From Micropterus salmoides (Eukaryota > Chordata > Actinopteri > Centrarchiformes > Centrarchidae): a DNA stretch of 64,000 nt. The stretch covers positions 36,405,585 to 36,469,584 of the forward strand of contig NW_024041150.1 in assembly GCF_014851395.1 (NCBI RefSeq), read 5' to 3'. Position 1 is the stretch's first letter, and every line of letters begins with the position of its first letter. The position numbers and the translations under genes were made by a program. Shown piece by piece: positions 1 through 11,314 of this stretch. The notes beneath the pieces were generated by a model. It saw only the letters and a list, made by a program, of their open reading frames with translations, did no database searches and had not been told where the DNA came from.

Positions 1-24
1 TATACAGAAAGTGTGTGTGTTTAC

Positions 25-3000
25 CTGTTTAAGGTGTTCACTCAGTGCGAACCTCAGACTTCCTTTCTGGTGTCTGAGCATCTCGCAGGTCATCAGGCCA
101 TAGAAAACAGCAGAGCAGGCCAGAGGTACACAGAAGTAGAACCCAAACAGCCACCAGTCCTTTGCATCCCTATAGAACTGGAACATGGAGAAACACACTT
201 TCATATTGTTTTCGAGGCGTGAAAACTCAATACCTGTTTAGATATATCTTTTTTTAACTTCTCTAGAGCATTTCTGTAGAAAAGTCAGAATCTATAACCA
301 TTTGAAAGCCCTACAGGACAGTTGAGAACCATCTTTATAAACCGTTTGTACGCCACAGACTTCTTTATGCTCATATGTCTCCTTTAAGGATCTAGAATAA
401 AAGCCTCTCAACCTCTCTAAATGTTTATATAATATAAACTATGTTTATGTAGTACAATATATTTATAATAAAGTTTTGGGAACTGTGATTCCTGCCAGTA
501 GCTGTCAAAGAACTGATTTTCAATAATGCTGTTGGTTTATAAAGTGTTGAATGGTTTAGGCTGTAGATTAATAACTTACAATGTAACTTGTTTTGTCCTG
601 TTTTTATTTCCTATTTAACTCGTAAAAATTGTATTTTAGTGTCTTTTTTTAACATTTTCGCTATGTTGCTTTTTTGTTTTGTGTTACGCGCTTTGAATTG
701 CCTTGTTGAAATGTGTTATACAAATAAACTTGCCTTGCCTTACGTTTCTTTAGAACCCATATGTATGCATGTATGAGAACGTTTTGAAATTTTCTAAAAG
801 CACAAGAACCTTCACAACCCAAACATTTCTAGAACCTAGAACACGACTGTGGAACCATCATTCAGTTTTACAAGCTCCCAGAACCTTTGTAAGATTCTGA
901 AATGGATTGGATCATCGAGGGTACAGCAGAAACGTTAGATGATCCTTGAACAACGAACCATCGTAGGACCTATTAATCATTCTATAACCACCTTTAGCTA
1001 TGAGAACCACTGGACCATAGTCTTTATATAATTTATACATTTATTCCACACAGACTGATATATTTCAAGTGTTCATACACACAATCATGGGGAAGACTGC
1101 TGACTTGACAGCTGTCCAAAAGACGACCATTGACACCTTGCACAAGGAGGGCAGGACACAAAAGGTCATTGCTAAAGAGGCTGGCTGTTCACAGAGCTCT
1201 GTGTCCAAGCACATTAATAGAGAGGCGAAGGGAAGGAAAAGATGTGGTAGAAAAAAGTGTACAAGCAATAGGGATAACCGCACCCTGGAGAGGATTGTGA
1301 AACAAAACCCATTAAAAAATGTGGGGGAGATTCACAAAGAGTGGACTGCAGCTGGAGTCAGTGCTTCAAGAACCATCACGCACAGACGTAATCAAGACCT
1401 GGGTTTCAGCTGTTGGCTTCCTTGTGTCAAGCCACTCTTGAACAAGACACACCGTCAGAAGCGTCTCGCCTGGGCTAAAGACAAAAAGGACTGGACTGCT
1501 GAGTGGTCCAAAGTTATGTTCTCTGATGAAAGTAAATTTAGCATTTCCTTTGGAAATCAAGGTCCTAGAGTCTGGAGGAAGAGAGGAGAGGCACAGAATC
1601 CACGTTGCTTGAAGTGCAGTGTAAAGTTTCCACAGTCAGTGATGGTTTGGGGTGCCATGTCATCTGCTGGTGTTGGTCCACTATGTTATCTGAGGTCCAA
1701 GGTCAGCAGCCGTCTACCAGGAATTTTTAGAGCACTGCTGCTGACCAACTTTATGGAGATGCAGATTTAATTTTACAACAGGACTTGGCACCTGCACACA
1801 GTGCTAAAGCTACCAGTACGTGGTTTAAGGACCACGGTATCCCTGTTCTTAGTTGGCCAGCAAACTCGCCTGACCTTAACCCTATAGAAAATCTATGGAG
1901 TATTGTGAAGAGGAAGATGCGATACACCAAAACCCAACAATGCAGAAGATCTGAAGGCCACTATCAGAGCAACCTGGGCTCTCATAACACCTGAGCAGTG
2001 CCACAGACTGATCAACTCCATGCCACGCCGCATTGCTGCAGTAATTCAGGCAAAAGGAGCCCCAACTAAGTACTGAGTGCTGTACATGCTCATACTTTTC
2101 ATGTTCATACTTTTCAGTTGGCCAACATTTCTAAAAATCCTTTTTTTGTATTGGTCTTAAGTAATATTCTAATTTTCGGAGATACTGAATTTGGGATTTT
2201 CATTAGTTGTCAGTTTTAACAACCCGTTCTCACTCCCAAGTCGTCACATATGGACGCTTGGTCAAGAGCCATAATCGTCAGTTTGTGACGCACTAGGGAT
2301 CCCTTTGACGTCATAGTTCGACGTATTGAGGGAAGCCCTGTTGTGTCAGTTTTTGATGGTAAAGGCAAGTATGATATTTAAGAGAAAAGACGAAGTAAGG
2401 AGGTGATTGAGGTGGATAGAGGGCCAGAACCCGGACCTTGAAGCAGGAGAACAGGGTTTGTGTCCCGTGCGAAACAAAACAATGTTTTTATTTAGGCGAG
2501 TGAGGTAAATTGACATTAACGTTAGTTAACTTAAGTCTAATTTACATACATAGCTATTTTAACCCAAACCATGATCTTTTCCTAACCTTAACCAAGTAGT
2601 TTTGTTGCCTAAACCCAACCAAGTACTTTCTGTGCCTAAACCTAACGAAACTGCAACGTTTCACGACTTTAATTATGCGCGTTTCAACATGGCAATGTAT
2701 CGAAACGTTACGTTTTATCTTGAAAGTGTAACCGGATATTGCATATTTATTGTTGCTAAGCGTTGCTAACTTGACTGTGGATCCCTAAACGTCAATAATT
2801 GATGCAAAAGGGCTACCCAAGTCTTTAAAAAGCGACGACAAAGGGCCTTGACCATGTGTCAGACATTTGACAAGTAGGGAGTGAGACTGTGTTGGTTTTA
2901 ATCATCACAAGTAGATGAAATAAACATTTGAAATACATCAGTCTGAGTGTAATGAATGAATATAATATCCAAGTTTCACTTTTTGAATGGAATAACTGAA

Positions 3001-5157
3001 ATAAATCAACTTTTTGATGATATTCTAATTATATGACCAGCACCTGTATGAAGAAGAAGCAGTAGTAGTAGTTGTTGTAGTTATCTGGTTTATTAGAAGT
3101 AATAAGGGAAGAGAAATTTGAACAACTAGAGGACCACACATTATTTAGCATAAGAGCAGACAGAGCGTGTCAGCCACCGTAGCTTCTCCTATGCACTTGT
3201 AAAGAGAGGGGGTGAGCAGTGCAGAGTTCCACTGGTTACAATTCACAACCCTCACCACTAAATGCCACTAAAAAGTACACACTGAACCTTTGAACAAGTT
3301 CTACGTGGATCTGTTAAACTGCGGTGGGGCACCATTGTGCAGAAATTTGTGATGCTTTTGTGGTGCAACAGCACTAAACCCTGGTTAAGATTAAACTTGC
3401 CTCTTTACTTGACTTATATTTAAAGTTTAACTACTACACCTCTGTAATAACAACACACAAGGGAACTATTAGCTGTTTAACCATTTAGAGGAAAGTAGAG
3501 GCCAACTAATGCATCTCCATTTTAAGGACACCCATTAGTGCACATCATCACACTTTCTACATGTAAGTGCACCCTAGAGAGCACTTTATCACGTTTTATC
3601 TACCATAGGGGTATCCAAGGGGGCACTTTTTAAAACATGAGTCCACCAGTGCTGCAGATGGTCTCTCAGTTATTACCATAACAGGTTCTGCAGTGGTTAA
3701 AGTCTAAAAAATTGTGCTGTAGTTATGAATGAAACCTGTTTTTGAGAGTGGATAGGGAGGGTTTAGAGAAACTCTCAACACATTGACAAACAATAACACA
3801 AGACCACATACAGATACACACACACACACTCACAGTCATGAACGGCGTCTTTGGCTGCAGCATGCAGGTGGACATGGTAACATTCTTGTAGTCAAAGGTG
3901 ACCATGTTGAAGCCAACGGCCTCTGGCACGGCCAGCGTCATGGACAGCAGCCAGATCAGGACGATCTCCACCGCCGTTACAGTGGGAACACCAGTGCCCT
4001 GCACCCGTGACCAGGTTGCCACTGCACGATACCTGGGAACAAGTTTTGTTTTTTAATGATTCACTCTTTCTTCATATTTAAACAAAGTTTAAATCATGGC
4101 ACATGGCGTTATTGTTGCATGTAAACCTAATTTCCTAACTAACTGAAACGACCCAGCTTGGCTCCCTCCACACGTAAGAAAATCTACCTGCCTGCACCCC
4201 GAAGCTCGCAAATTAACACATTATAGCCTATCTCATTTGTTTTTTTTCATCTAGCCTCAGCAAGAAAGCAAATACATTTCTTGTTGCCATTCAGCCTCTC
4301 CAGGAGAACGATATTTCCTTATTGCTTACAGAGGCTGGTCTGCTCTCTTTAATCCCTCCAGGATTTTGCGATTAGTAACACAAATTCAACAAATCCCTGT
4401 GAAATTTTTCATTTTGACCGATCATCACAAGTTTTCCGCAATTTAGACCAATCACAGTTTCCTGCAACAGGTTGTAGCATCCTGCTCAACTGCAAGTGCT
4501 GACAGCATCAAAGCAAGCTGGTTTGAATGTGCAGGGTTAAGGCCCATTTATACTCCTGCGTAGGGTCTAAATGCATGGCTACGTGCGTACCTACGTAGGT
4601 ACGCACGTACCTGCATTTATACTTGTGCGTAGGTCTGTCCGTCATTCTGCAATTACAGCCTCAAACGCTAGTCGGCAGTAGCGCTACAGCGTCCACTGTG
4701 TTGACTTTTTTTCATCAACCAGTGTAACAATAGCTAACCTGTAAACAACTAGCGAAGTTTTCTGACTTGTTAACTGCAACACCGTCAACTCCGGTGTGAC
4801 GTCATTCCCAGCTCATGGGAAATGGGACGCACCATTAGGCCCACAAACTCCTGGAGGAACTGATTAATGATTCAGCTACTATATTATATTTATTATACAC
4901 TATAATAAAGTAAAAAATCACATCTACCTTTGTAGCTTGTAACTTATTCCCACAATCTCATCCCATTTTGTTTAGAAAAGCTGCTGCAAAGTCCTGAGAG
5001 GTATAGCATAAACAAATGTGTGTTACCTGTCGACACTCAGAGCACACAGGTTGAGGACGGTGATGCCGACTGAAGCTTTCTGCAGGAAGGGAAACAGCTT
5101 ACAGAGGAACAGACCAAACGCGCTGTCTGCAAACGGCCACCGCATCGCGAGGAGCTG

Positions 5158-5201
<44 letters not shown>

Positions 5202-6136
5202 CACACACAGAGATAAACATTATATCGCAGTGTTTGTGTGTATGATGTGTTATCAGTGTCAGTGGGGTATTTTAGTGCCGTTATCAGTGCAGCACTCAAC
5301 CTCCTGACTGAGACGCACAACAGACGTCCCAGTCTACCCGTCTTCATATTTTGTTATTTCCTATGAGAAAACATTTGTATTAAGCCAAGCAATTAAACAC
5401 TTCCCCCCTTTATTAATGTTATTAAATTTTTGACTCCTAGCCTATGCGTATATCTGAAGTGAGAAACCAGTCAAACAACAAACCGACAATATTGTAAATA
5501 CACAAATACTTAAATACATAAAAATGCATGAGATTCAACGTGCTAAAGCTCTGTACCTTGTAGACGTTGATTGGTATGTCAATAGCGATGTATATCAGGT
5601 CTCCGAGGGCCAGGCTGGCTATCAGAGCGTTGGGTCCATTCCTCATGCTTTTATTTTGGTAGATAATCCTGAGCAGGGTGGCGTTTCCAATGATCCCCAC
5701 AGCAAATATGATACAGGACATAACGGTGTTGATGTACTTGAAGGCTGTTGTTATTGATGTGGCCTGCAGGCAGTTAGGGGGAGACACCGGGCGCGCGCGA
5801 ACCACCAGGGAGGCGTTGGAGGAAGATGAGTGAGACGGAGGTTTCCTTTCATGTTTGTGTTTCAGCTTGCTAATGTGTTTTGACTTTCCCAGTCTTGGCT
5901 CATGTGAGGACGGGGGCTTGTTCAGTCTCTTGCAACAGATGTGTCTGTCTGTTTGAGGCCTGGACGTGATGGTCCATCCCGGGTCCTAGAGGCAGGTCGG
6001 TGCCATGGAAATCCGGCAGGTCCAACGTCCTCAGGTCTGCCACAGATGGCTCAAATGAGAAGTTTTTGTGGCAAGCAACGGGATCGACAGACACCAAACA
6101 CCAGACAACCAGAGGCACGGTGCACAAACGGGGCAT
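25..6136 (-). CDS. ednra: Endothelin receptor type A, exons 1-4 (5' part of gene; copy 1, frameshifted)
   Basis: Class A G-protein-coupled receptor for endothelins at the plasma membrane, acting in vascular tone and neural-crest/jaw patterning (family knowledge). Exons on the minus strand: 1 = 5557-6136 (an upstream in-frame ATG lies at 6208), 2 = 5027-5154, 3 = 3834-4032, 4 = 25-177; later exons lie before the window. All junctions are GT-AG and phases match. Exon 1 holds a signal peptide (MPRLCTVPLVVWCLV) and TM1-TM2 (GNATLLRIIY, NALIASLALGDLIY). Exon 2 has the TM3 cysteine in FLCKLFPFLQK. The exon 2/3 junction makes DRYRAV. Exon 3 spans TM4 and the ECL2 cysteine (TCMLQP). Exon 4 holds TM5 and ALSEHLKQ. 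RWPF, VDRYRAVATWSRVQG and ALSEHLKQ favour EDNRA over EDNRB. Two bases present in copy 2 are missing after 5924, which breaks the N-terminal frame. I cannot tell ednraa from ednrab. Confidence 0.93.
560..741 (+). repeat. LINE/SINE 3'-tail fragment
   Basis: The segment ending GTTATACAAATAAACTTGCC looks like the 3' tail of a widespread teleost retroposon. The match is from memory and the left limit is approximate. Confidence 0.4.
760..1020. repeat. Degenerate GAACC-rich sequence
   Basis: AGAACC/GGAACC recurs every 20-40 bases (for example near 803, 826, 839, 852, 880 and 1005). The same style appears near 290-420 and at 6160-6520. I cannot assign it to a named element. Confidence 0.35.
1087..2076 (+). 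pseudogene. Tc1-like transposase pseudogene
   Basis: Cut-and-paste transposase of the Tc1/mariner superfamily, inactive. It begins MGKTADLTAVQK, with an N-terminal helix-turn-helix (VIAKEAGCSQSSVSKHI). The first catalytic Asp lies in MFSDESKFS, the second in QQDLAPAHSA and the Glu in DLNPIENLW, the Tc1 DDE layout. The frame breaks near 1730-1770 and again after the KRKMRYTK block near 1930. Family-like sequence resumes to the end IQAKGAPTKY and a stop at 2074-2076. Length is close to the usual 340 codons, but the breaks exclude a functional enzyme. Confidence 0.88.
2220..2894. mobile_element. Non-autonomous DNA transposon (MITE) inserted in the Tc1 element
   Basis: A 675-bp element with terminal inverted repeats: CAACCCGTTCTCACTCCC at the left against CAACACAGTCTCACTCCC on the opposite strand at the right. 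Similarity extends inward (both ends carry a TGGTCAAG stretch). It is flanked by GTTTTAA at 2213-2219 and 2895-2901, a 7-bp target duplication or part of 8 bp, suggesting a hAT- or P-like family. No coding capacity is seen. Confidence 0.7.
4033..5026. other. ednra intron 2 (copy 1)
   Basis: About 1 kb with a palindrome-centred repeat at 4540-4640 and no other recognisable feature. Copy 2 counterpart: 26943-27933. Confidence 0.6.
4540..4640. repeat. Inverted repeat with a perfect 30-bp palindrome (4580-4609)
   Basis: The arms TTTATACTCCTGCGTAGG and ATTTATACTTGTGCGTAGG flank a core 4580-4609 that reads the same on both strands (ACGTGCGTAC...GTACGCACGT). In copy 2 (27489-27515) the centre is changed and the palindrome is imperfect. 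It resembles a small foldback element. Confidence 0.55.
5161..5202. repeat. (CA)n microsatellite at the ednra exon 2 acceptor
   Basis: Starts within 10 bases of the exon 2 acceptor (5155). On the gene strand it is TG-rich sequence ending in GCGCGCGCAG. Copy 2 (28070-28095) is about 16 bases shorter. Confidence 0.85.
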
Positions 6137-7524
6137 GGAAGGAACTCTGGAACCCACTTTGAATCGAGAACCCTTTGGTGAATCCACTTTTGTGACTTCA
6201 GAAACCATCCTGGAGCCTGCTGTGCCCCTTGAACCGATCCCTTAACCCCCTTAAATCTGCAGCAAACGTTGGAACCTGCAGTATTTCCAGAACTTACTGT
6301 AGCTTCAGATTAGATTCGAATAAGGTAAGGTTGAGATTAGAACCCAGTGCGATTCAAGAACCCAGTTTATTACTGAATGTACTCCAGAACCATTTCTAGA
6401 TCCTTCTCTGATTCCAGAAAGCTTTCGGAAAGTGTTCGGGGTTCTCAGATGAGTTTGGTGATTCAGGGCTCTGAGAAAATCTGGAGAGTGAGATGGAAAC
6501 AAAACAGGCTTGATTAGAAACCATAACTTTTGCAGAATGATAACAAATATTTGATAAGATGTTCCTTAATATATCCAGACCTGAAAAGGTTCATGGCGCT
6601 CAACATCTCCGAAGTCTGAACTTACTGTCTTACTGACTGTGTCTCAGGATGTTTTTCATGAAATGCTACGTTAAAAACATTTAAACCTGCTCTAAACATG
6701 CTCTATTTATTGATATGTAATGTTCTGTACATGCATAATATACCATGGAATAATTTAATAATAATTAACTCAACTAATATACTCTCCATGACAATGGACA
6801 ATTGGCATGCAGTGAGGGGGTGAATTAGAATCGAGGTTGAGGTAAGTGAGGTGTGTGTGTCTGTATATCTGAATATGTATAGTCTATATGTGCTTTTCCT
6901 GTCAACATGAAACCAATACAAATCTGTTCACAAAAAAACATTCAAACCTCCACAGCAGAAATGACGTATCATCACATTTTAATTTGATACGGTGAACTTT
7001 AAGCAAACAGTTGCTTACTTTTGAGTCATTTTTGTGTCCATCTGATGAATGTAAGTCCAATATTCACCCTTGTTTTTGCTCTGGTTTTTCCCCTGACTCC
7101 TGAAGAAATTATCTCGCTTTTTAATGGCTAAATGCTCCACTATGTTCACCATAACCCTTAATTTAAAATACAGGCTTAAAGTGAACCCTTTCAGACACAG
7201 AGCTGTAACATTACTGGCTTCAACTATCTCTTTAATGCCTGTTATCATTTAATCATTGGTCTCTGTTAATGTTCCACAGTGGCTGTTTTTCAAACATTAC
7301 AGAACAGTTACAGAGTTAGATTATTCTGGAAATCCAAAAGAAAATTGTTGGAAAATCTGAACTCGTCACTTAAAATTCAAAGTTGAAAATATATAAAACT
7401 CACCTGCTTGTGTTTTTCTGTCTTCTTCTGTGGCTTTTGTCAAATTAAATCCTTCCAAACTCTTCCCCTGCGTGTGCTCTACTTAGTCAAGACGAAACTA
7501 ATGCAGTCTATCTGATGGAGCTTA

Positions 7525-7735
7525 GTTTTTACTCTCTCTCTCTGATAGTAATGCTCGCACGCCCCTCACTGCTCTACTCTCTCCCACCCCCTCCTCTGTT
7601 TCCTCTCCTCCACTTTCTACTCTTTTGCCTTCCTCTCTCCAATACCTCCTCTATCTTTCATTAGCTGTCTATTCACACTTTTCTCCTCCTTTCTTGCCCC
7701 TTGTCTCCTCCTCTCCTCCCTCTCTTTGAGTCGGT
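7525..7735 (+). repeat. Pyrimidine-rich tract
   Basis: About 200 bases dominated by C and T on the + strand (CTCTCTCTCTGATAG, CCACCCCCTCCTCTG, TCCTCCTCTCCTCCC) with few interruptions. Counterpart in copy 2: 30425-30630. It may be able to form triplex DNA; a function is not shown. Confidence 0.6.
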
Positions 7736-7793
7736 CACAGTGGAACATCTCATAAACACTCTGACGTGAAGTGACTCTGAACTTTTACTATCT

Positions 7794-7830
<37 letters not shown>

Positions 7831-8289
7831 ACTGTTTTAACCCATTTATTCACATGTGTAAAACAATGTTGTGGAAATTGAGGCAGTAAAAGTTTATTAG
7901 TGCATATAAACAACTAAACTTCATTTGAGTGTTTGAACCTGAGAGATGCCAGACTCCAGGCTCAGTTTACTACTAAACCACAAAAATCCTTTCAGAGTTT
8001 ACTGAAACCATTTTCTTTACTTTATTCTTGATTTAAACATGTTTGAACAAAGAAATCATTTCCTTGCTGTCCGTTTTCATCAGTTCGACTATTTCTTTAA
8101 ATGTCACCTCAGCTATCAAAATAAAACGTTTCCAAAGTTTTGATCACTTTTTGAACATCCATCAAAACGTGGTCAATTGTTGACTATTTTGTAGGCTACA
8201 GAAAACATTTGCAGGGATTAATACTTACTACATTTGATCAAACTGTTTATATTGTTTATCACAGGACTGATTTTAAGATTTTGTTGCTT

Positions 8290-8575
8290 ATTTTTTAGAT
8301 TTTAAATCGGTTGGCGCCTCCTTATTTATCAGAACTTTTACTTGTCCACACTCCTGTCAAAGCACTGAGGTCGTCCGATCATAAAGGTGACCAAACCTTT
8401 TCAGCGGCTGCTCCAAATCTTTAGAATATTTTACCTATTCAAATTAAAAGGACTGCTCAGACTGCAGAAAGTACAAAGTCCTTTGTATAGTTGTTGTGTA
8501 TCCTGAGCTTGGAAAGCACTTTGGTCTACGAGGGTTGTTTTTAAAAGTGCTATTTAAATACATTTGAACTTTAAC
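8290..8575 (+). mobile_element. Degenerate 3' end of an L2-type LINE (copy 1)
   Basis: Translates with stops into LAPPYLSELL, then VKALRSSDHKG, then FSAAAPNL, the C-terminal pattern of fish L2/Rex-type LINE ORF2. It is followed by the usual KCT/ATTTAAATA tail. Old and inactive. Copy 2 counterpart: about 31195-31475. Confidence 0.6.
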
Positions 8576-9701
8576 TTGATGTAACACATGAAATTAAGAC
8601 ACATTGACCAAAACCTGAAACTCGTAAGTCTACCGTATCTTACACCAATTCTGCACTGGTCATACCAATAGCTAATGCTGGCAAATGTTAGCAAACTTCA
8701 AACTGATTTACTCTCTGTTTGTACAGAGTGACACAGAGTGTTACAGTAGATCTTTATCCCTTGATTGTTACTTGTCACCGTTCAGCAAACGTTAGGTTTG
8801 CTTGTACAGTTGCTTGTTTACACTTCCAGCAGATACAGAACAACATCCATTTGGAGTTGTGTTTGTGTCCACCTGCTTTTAACTCCTTTTTGGTCTCCAC
8901 CAACTTCTAAAAGAAATATCTGACTATCAGCAAAATGCTCCACTATTTTCACCATCTAGTTACTAAATGCTACCATTTTGGTGCTGGTCAGTTAGCGTAC
9001 CGTGGGATTTGTTGCTGTTGCTGATAAAACCAACGCTGAAAGATGGTGAGAGAGAACTAAAACAGCAAAGGTGCAGCTGTAAAATCAAAACAATGAGCTT
9101 AAACACAATTTCAAGCTCTTTGTCACTATGAGCGACACCTTTCAAGTTCAAGTTTGCTTATTGTCATTTATCCACATACCGAGTATACAAATAAACTGAA
9201 TGCCATTTGTCACAGTCCAAGGTGCTAAAAACAAAGTCACAATAATTATACTTACTAAACAAGACACCAGTAACTCACACTAGACGAGACAGAGATGACC
9301 TATATTACAGTTAGGTTGAGTAAGCATGGTGTGACTGGAGCTTTATAAAGTGCAACCCGTATCTGAAGTGTGTATCCTACACCTCATTATGTATCCATGT
9401 ACATCCTTTCACAGCTTTTGATCCATATAACTTGCAGATGGACAAGGTTCACACTCCAACTTTTAAAAGGAAGCAAAAATCTTTTTTTAAATTTTATTTT
9501 GTGTTTTGTTTCATGATCCTGGATCTTTTTCACCGCTGTCCTTGACCTGCTGGGATATTAAATGTTAATAAATGTTAATGTTAAAACATCAGTCAGCGAC
9601 ACGCATCCTGTGTTACTTTGTGGCAGCAACACGTGAAGTGCATGTTATGTTTACACATCTGTGATACACGCATGTTAAAACCAAACAGATGTACATCTTT
9701 C

Positions 9702-9735
<34 letters not shown>
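9702..9735 (+). repeat. (TATC)n microsatellite
   Basis: About 8 TATC units. Copy 2 (32595-32632) has one unit more, as expected between alleles. Confidence 0.9.
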
Positions 9736-9887
9736 GGAGAAAGAGCAGCAGTCGCCTCTCAGTCTGACTCAATTCAGTTTATATTTATCAAAAGTTTGAC
9801 CCCAGGACGTTGAGCTTCCCTCAGTGTCAGTGCAAAATTTCTATTTCAGAAGACGTCACTGAGTGTGAGAGGAGATAAGTGGGCTGC

Positions 9888-9922
<35 letters not shown>

Positions 9923-10149
9923 GTTTGTTTATTAGCCTACAGTAAACACATGAGATAAACAGATGAAGGCTGTACGTGACTTAAACCATGCATGCAGCAG
10001 ATAACGGGCTTATAAACCTTGTCTTCTTCTTCTCCTTTACTATTGGTACATTATTGGAACTTTATTGTTTATTTTTTACTCTTCCTGTGTTTGTTTCCTT
10101 TTTCCTTTCTGTCTGAATAGTGTGCTTGAGTTTTGCCTCTTGTGTCCTT

Positions 10150-10495
10150 GTGTACTTTGTATTGTTGAAGGTCTCCAAGGTCGTTTGGCTCAGGTCCATT
10201 TGGTGACACCTGTTGTTGCCCTTAAGTGGCTCCCGGATCTATATTCTTCCTCCACAAATTTACAGTCTATTTATAATTTTGTCATCTGGGCATGCAGCAT
10301 CTATTCCATGTCTGTCTGTCCTGGGAGAATGATCCCTCCTGTGTTGCTCTTCTTGAAGTGTCTTCCATTTTTCCCTTTTTACAGTAAAATGTTTTTGGGG
10401 GGAGTTTTTCCTCATCCAAAAGGACAGAGGGACTCGTATGCTGTGCAGTTTGTAAATTTAGGATTTGTGATATTGGGCTTTATAAATAAAATTTA
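10150..10495 (+). repeat. Widespread teleost interspersed repeat (copy 1)
   Basis: Contains CTGTCCTGGGAGAATGATCC, a GGGGAGTTTTTCCTCATCC block and GATATTGGGCTTTATAAATA. I recall these as a repeat found through teleost genomes, with a LINE-like tail. The 175-codon frame over it is a by-product. Copy 2 counterpart: about 33060-33395. Confidence 0.55.
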
Positions 10496-11314
10496 CTTTT
10501 TAAGCCACATTACTGCAACTTTCGCTTTGATAGGTATTTTTATTCAAAACCAAGAGACACTTTTGAAAAAGTTAAATGAGATACTGAGTTAAATTATGTG
10601 GTGAAATAATTGTGTTTAAATTTGTATTTTGTAAACAATTTTTATAATTAAAAGTAGCAATGAAACGATGACTAAAACGTGTCTGACAACCGGCTATTGG
10701 TAGTAAAAAGTACTAGTTTTAAAAGATTTCGAGGGATAGATGTGCCCCCTAATCGGCAGTGCAAGAGTGAAAAGCAAAGCAACAGTAACAAAGATGGGGT
10801 TGTTTATTATAGTTTGATTAAATTTTTTGTTTTACGATTTCCTGAGTTTACTGCAGAGGTGAAAAGGAGCTGTAGTGTAATTAGCTTTTAATTTAAAGAA
10901 AAGGCACTTCTTCACGTTGAACTCTTGTCAGACCACCAACCATGTGTACTACAGTTATGTTATTAGTCTCCAGTAGTGGAAATATCGTGAAAGAAACATG
11001 TTTACATCTCTCTTCAAAAGGACCTCTGGTTAATGGACAAATTGCACATGAAGCTAATTAGAACAAGAAGAACAAACAAGCCAAATCCAAAGAGTCTCAT
11101 TTGACAGCAGATCAAACCCAGACACTCACAGGCCGACAGGAAACAGCCTCTCTGTCCCAGATGCTGCTGGTTTCCACCCTGAACATGAAACTTTATTAGG
11201 AACTTTCTTTGAAGAAAAATAAAACGCGTTCACACACACAGTGACCGAGTTTCCATCCCAGCTGTGGTGAGATGTATTTTTACTCAAACAACCTCCTAAG
11301 AAAAGTTGTGCAAA

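Larger units (their letters stand above)
1035..3048 (+). mobile_element. Tc1-like DNA transposon, 5' truncated and interrupted
   Basis: Carries a broken Tc1 transposase (1087-2076) and a long 3' terminal inverted repeat ending ATGACCAGCACCTG just before TA at 3047-3048. The 5' side keeps only the inner part of the matching repeat (CAGACTGATATATTTCA at about 1051) and is then lost. A 675-bp MITE splits the 3' untranslated part at 2220-2894. Confidence 0.85.
178..3833. other. ednra intron 3 (copy 1 side)
   Basis: Intron between exons 3 and 4 on the minus strand. It holds the GAACC-rich tract, a retroposon tail, the Tc1-like element with its nested MITE, and near 3130-3300 a fragment of a common fish repeat (AAAGGTTCAGTGTG-type on the minus strand). 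Otherwise nothing recognisable. Confidence 0.6.

Noticed and set aside
5018..5347. Cysteine/valine- and histidine/threonine-rich frames here and at other CA repeats
   Set aside because: Translations of (CA)n/(GT)n microsatellites.
25..6136. Calling the receptor endothelin receptor B
   Set aside because: RWPF, VDRYRAVATWSRVQG, GSLRFALSEHLKQ and the linkage to ttc29 and slc10a7 fit EDNRA better.
10065..10592. 175-codon frame as a membrane protein gene
   Set aside because: It covers a common teleost repeat with a LINE-like tail, and copy 2 breaks it differently.
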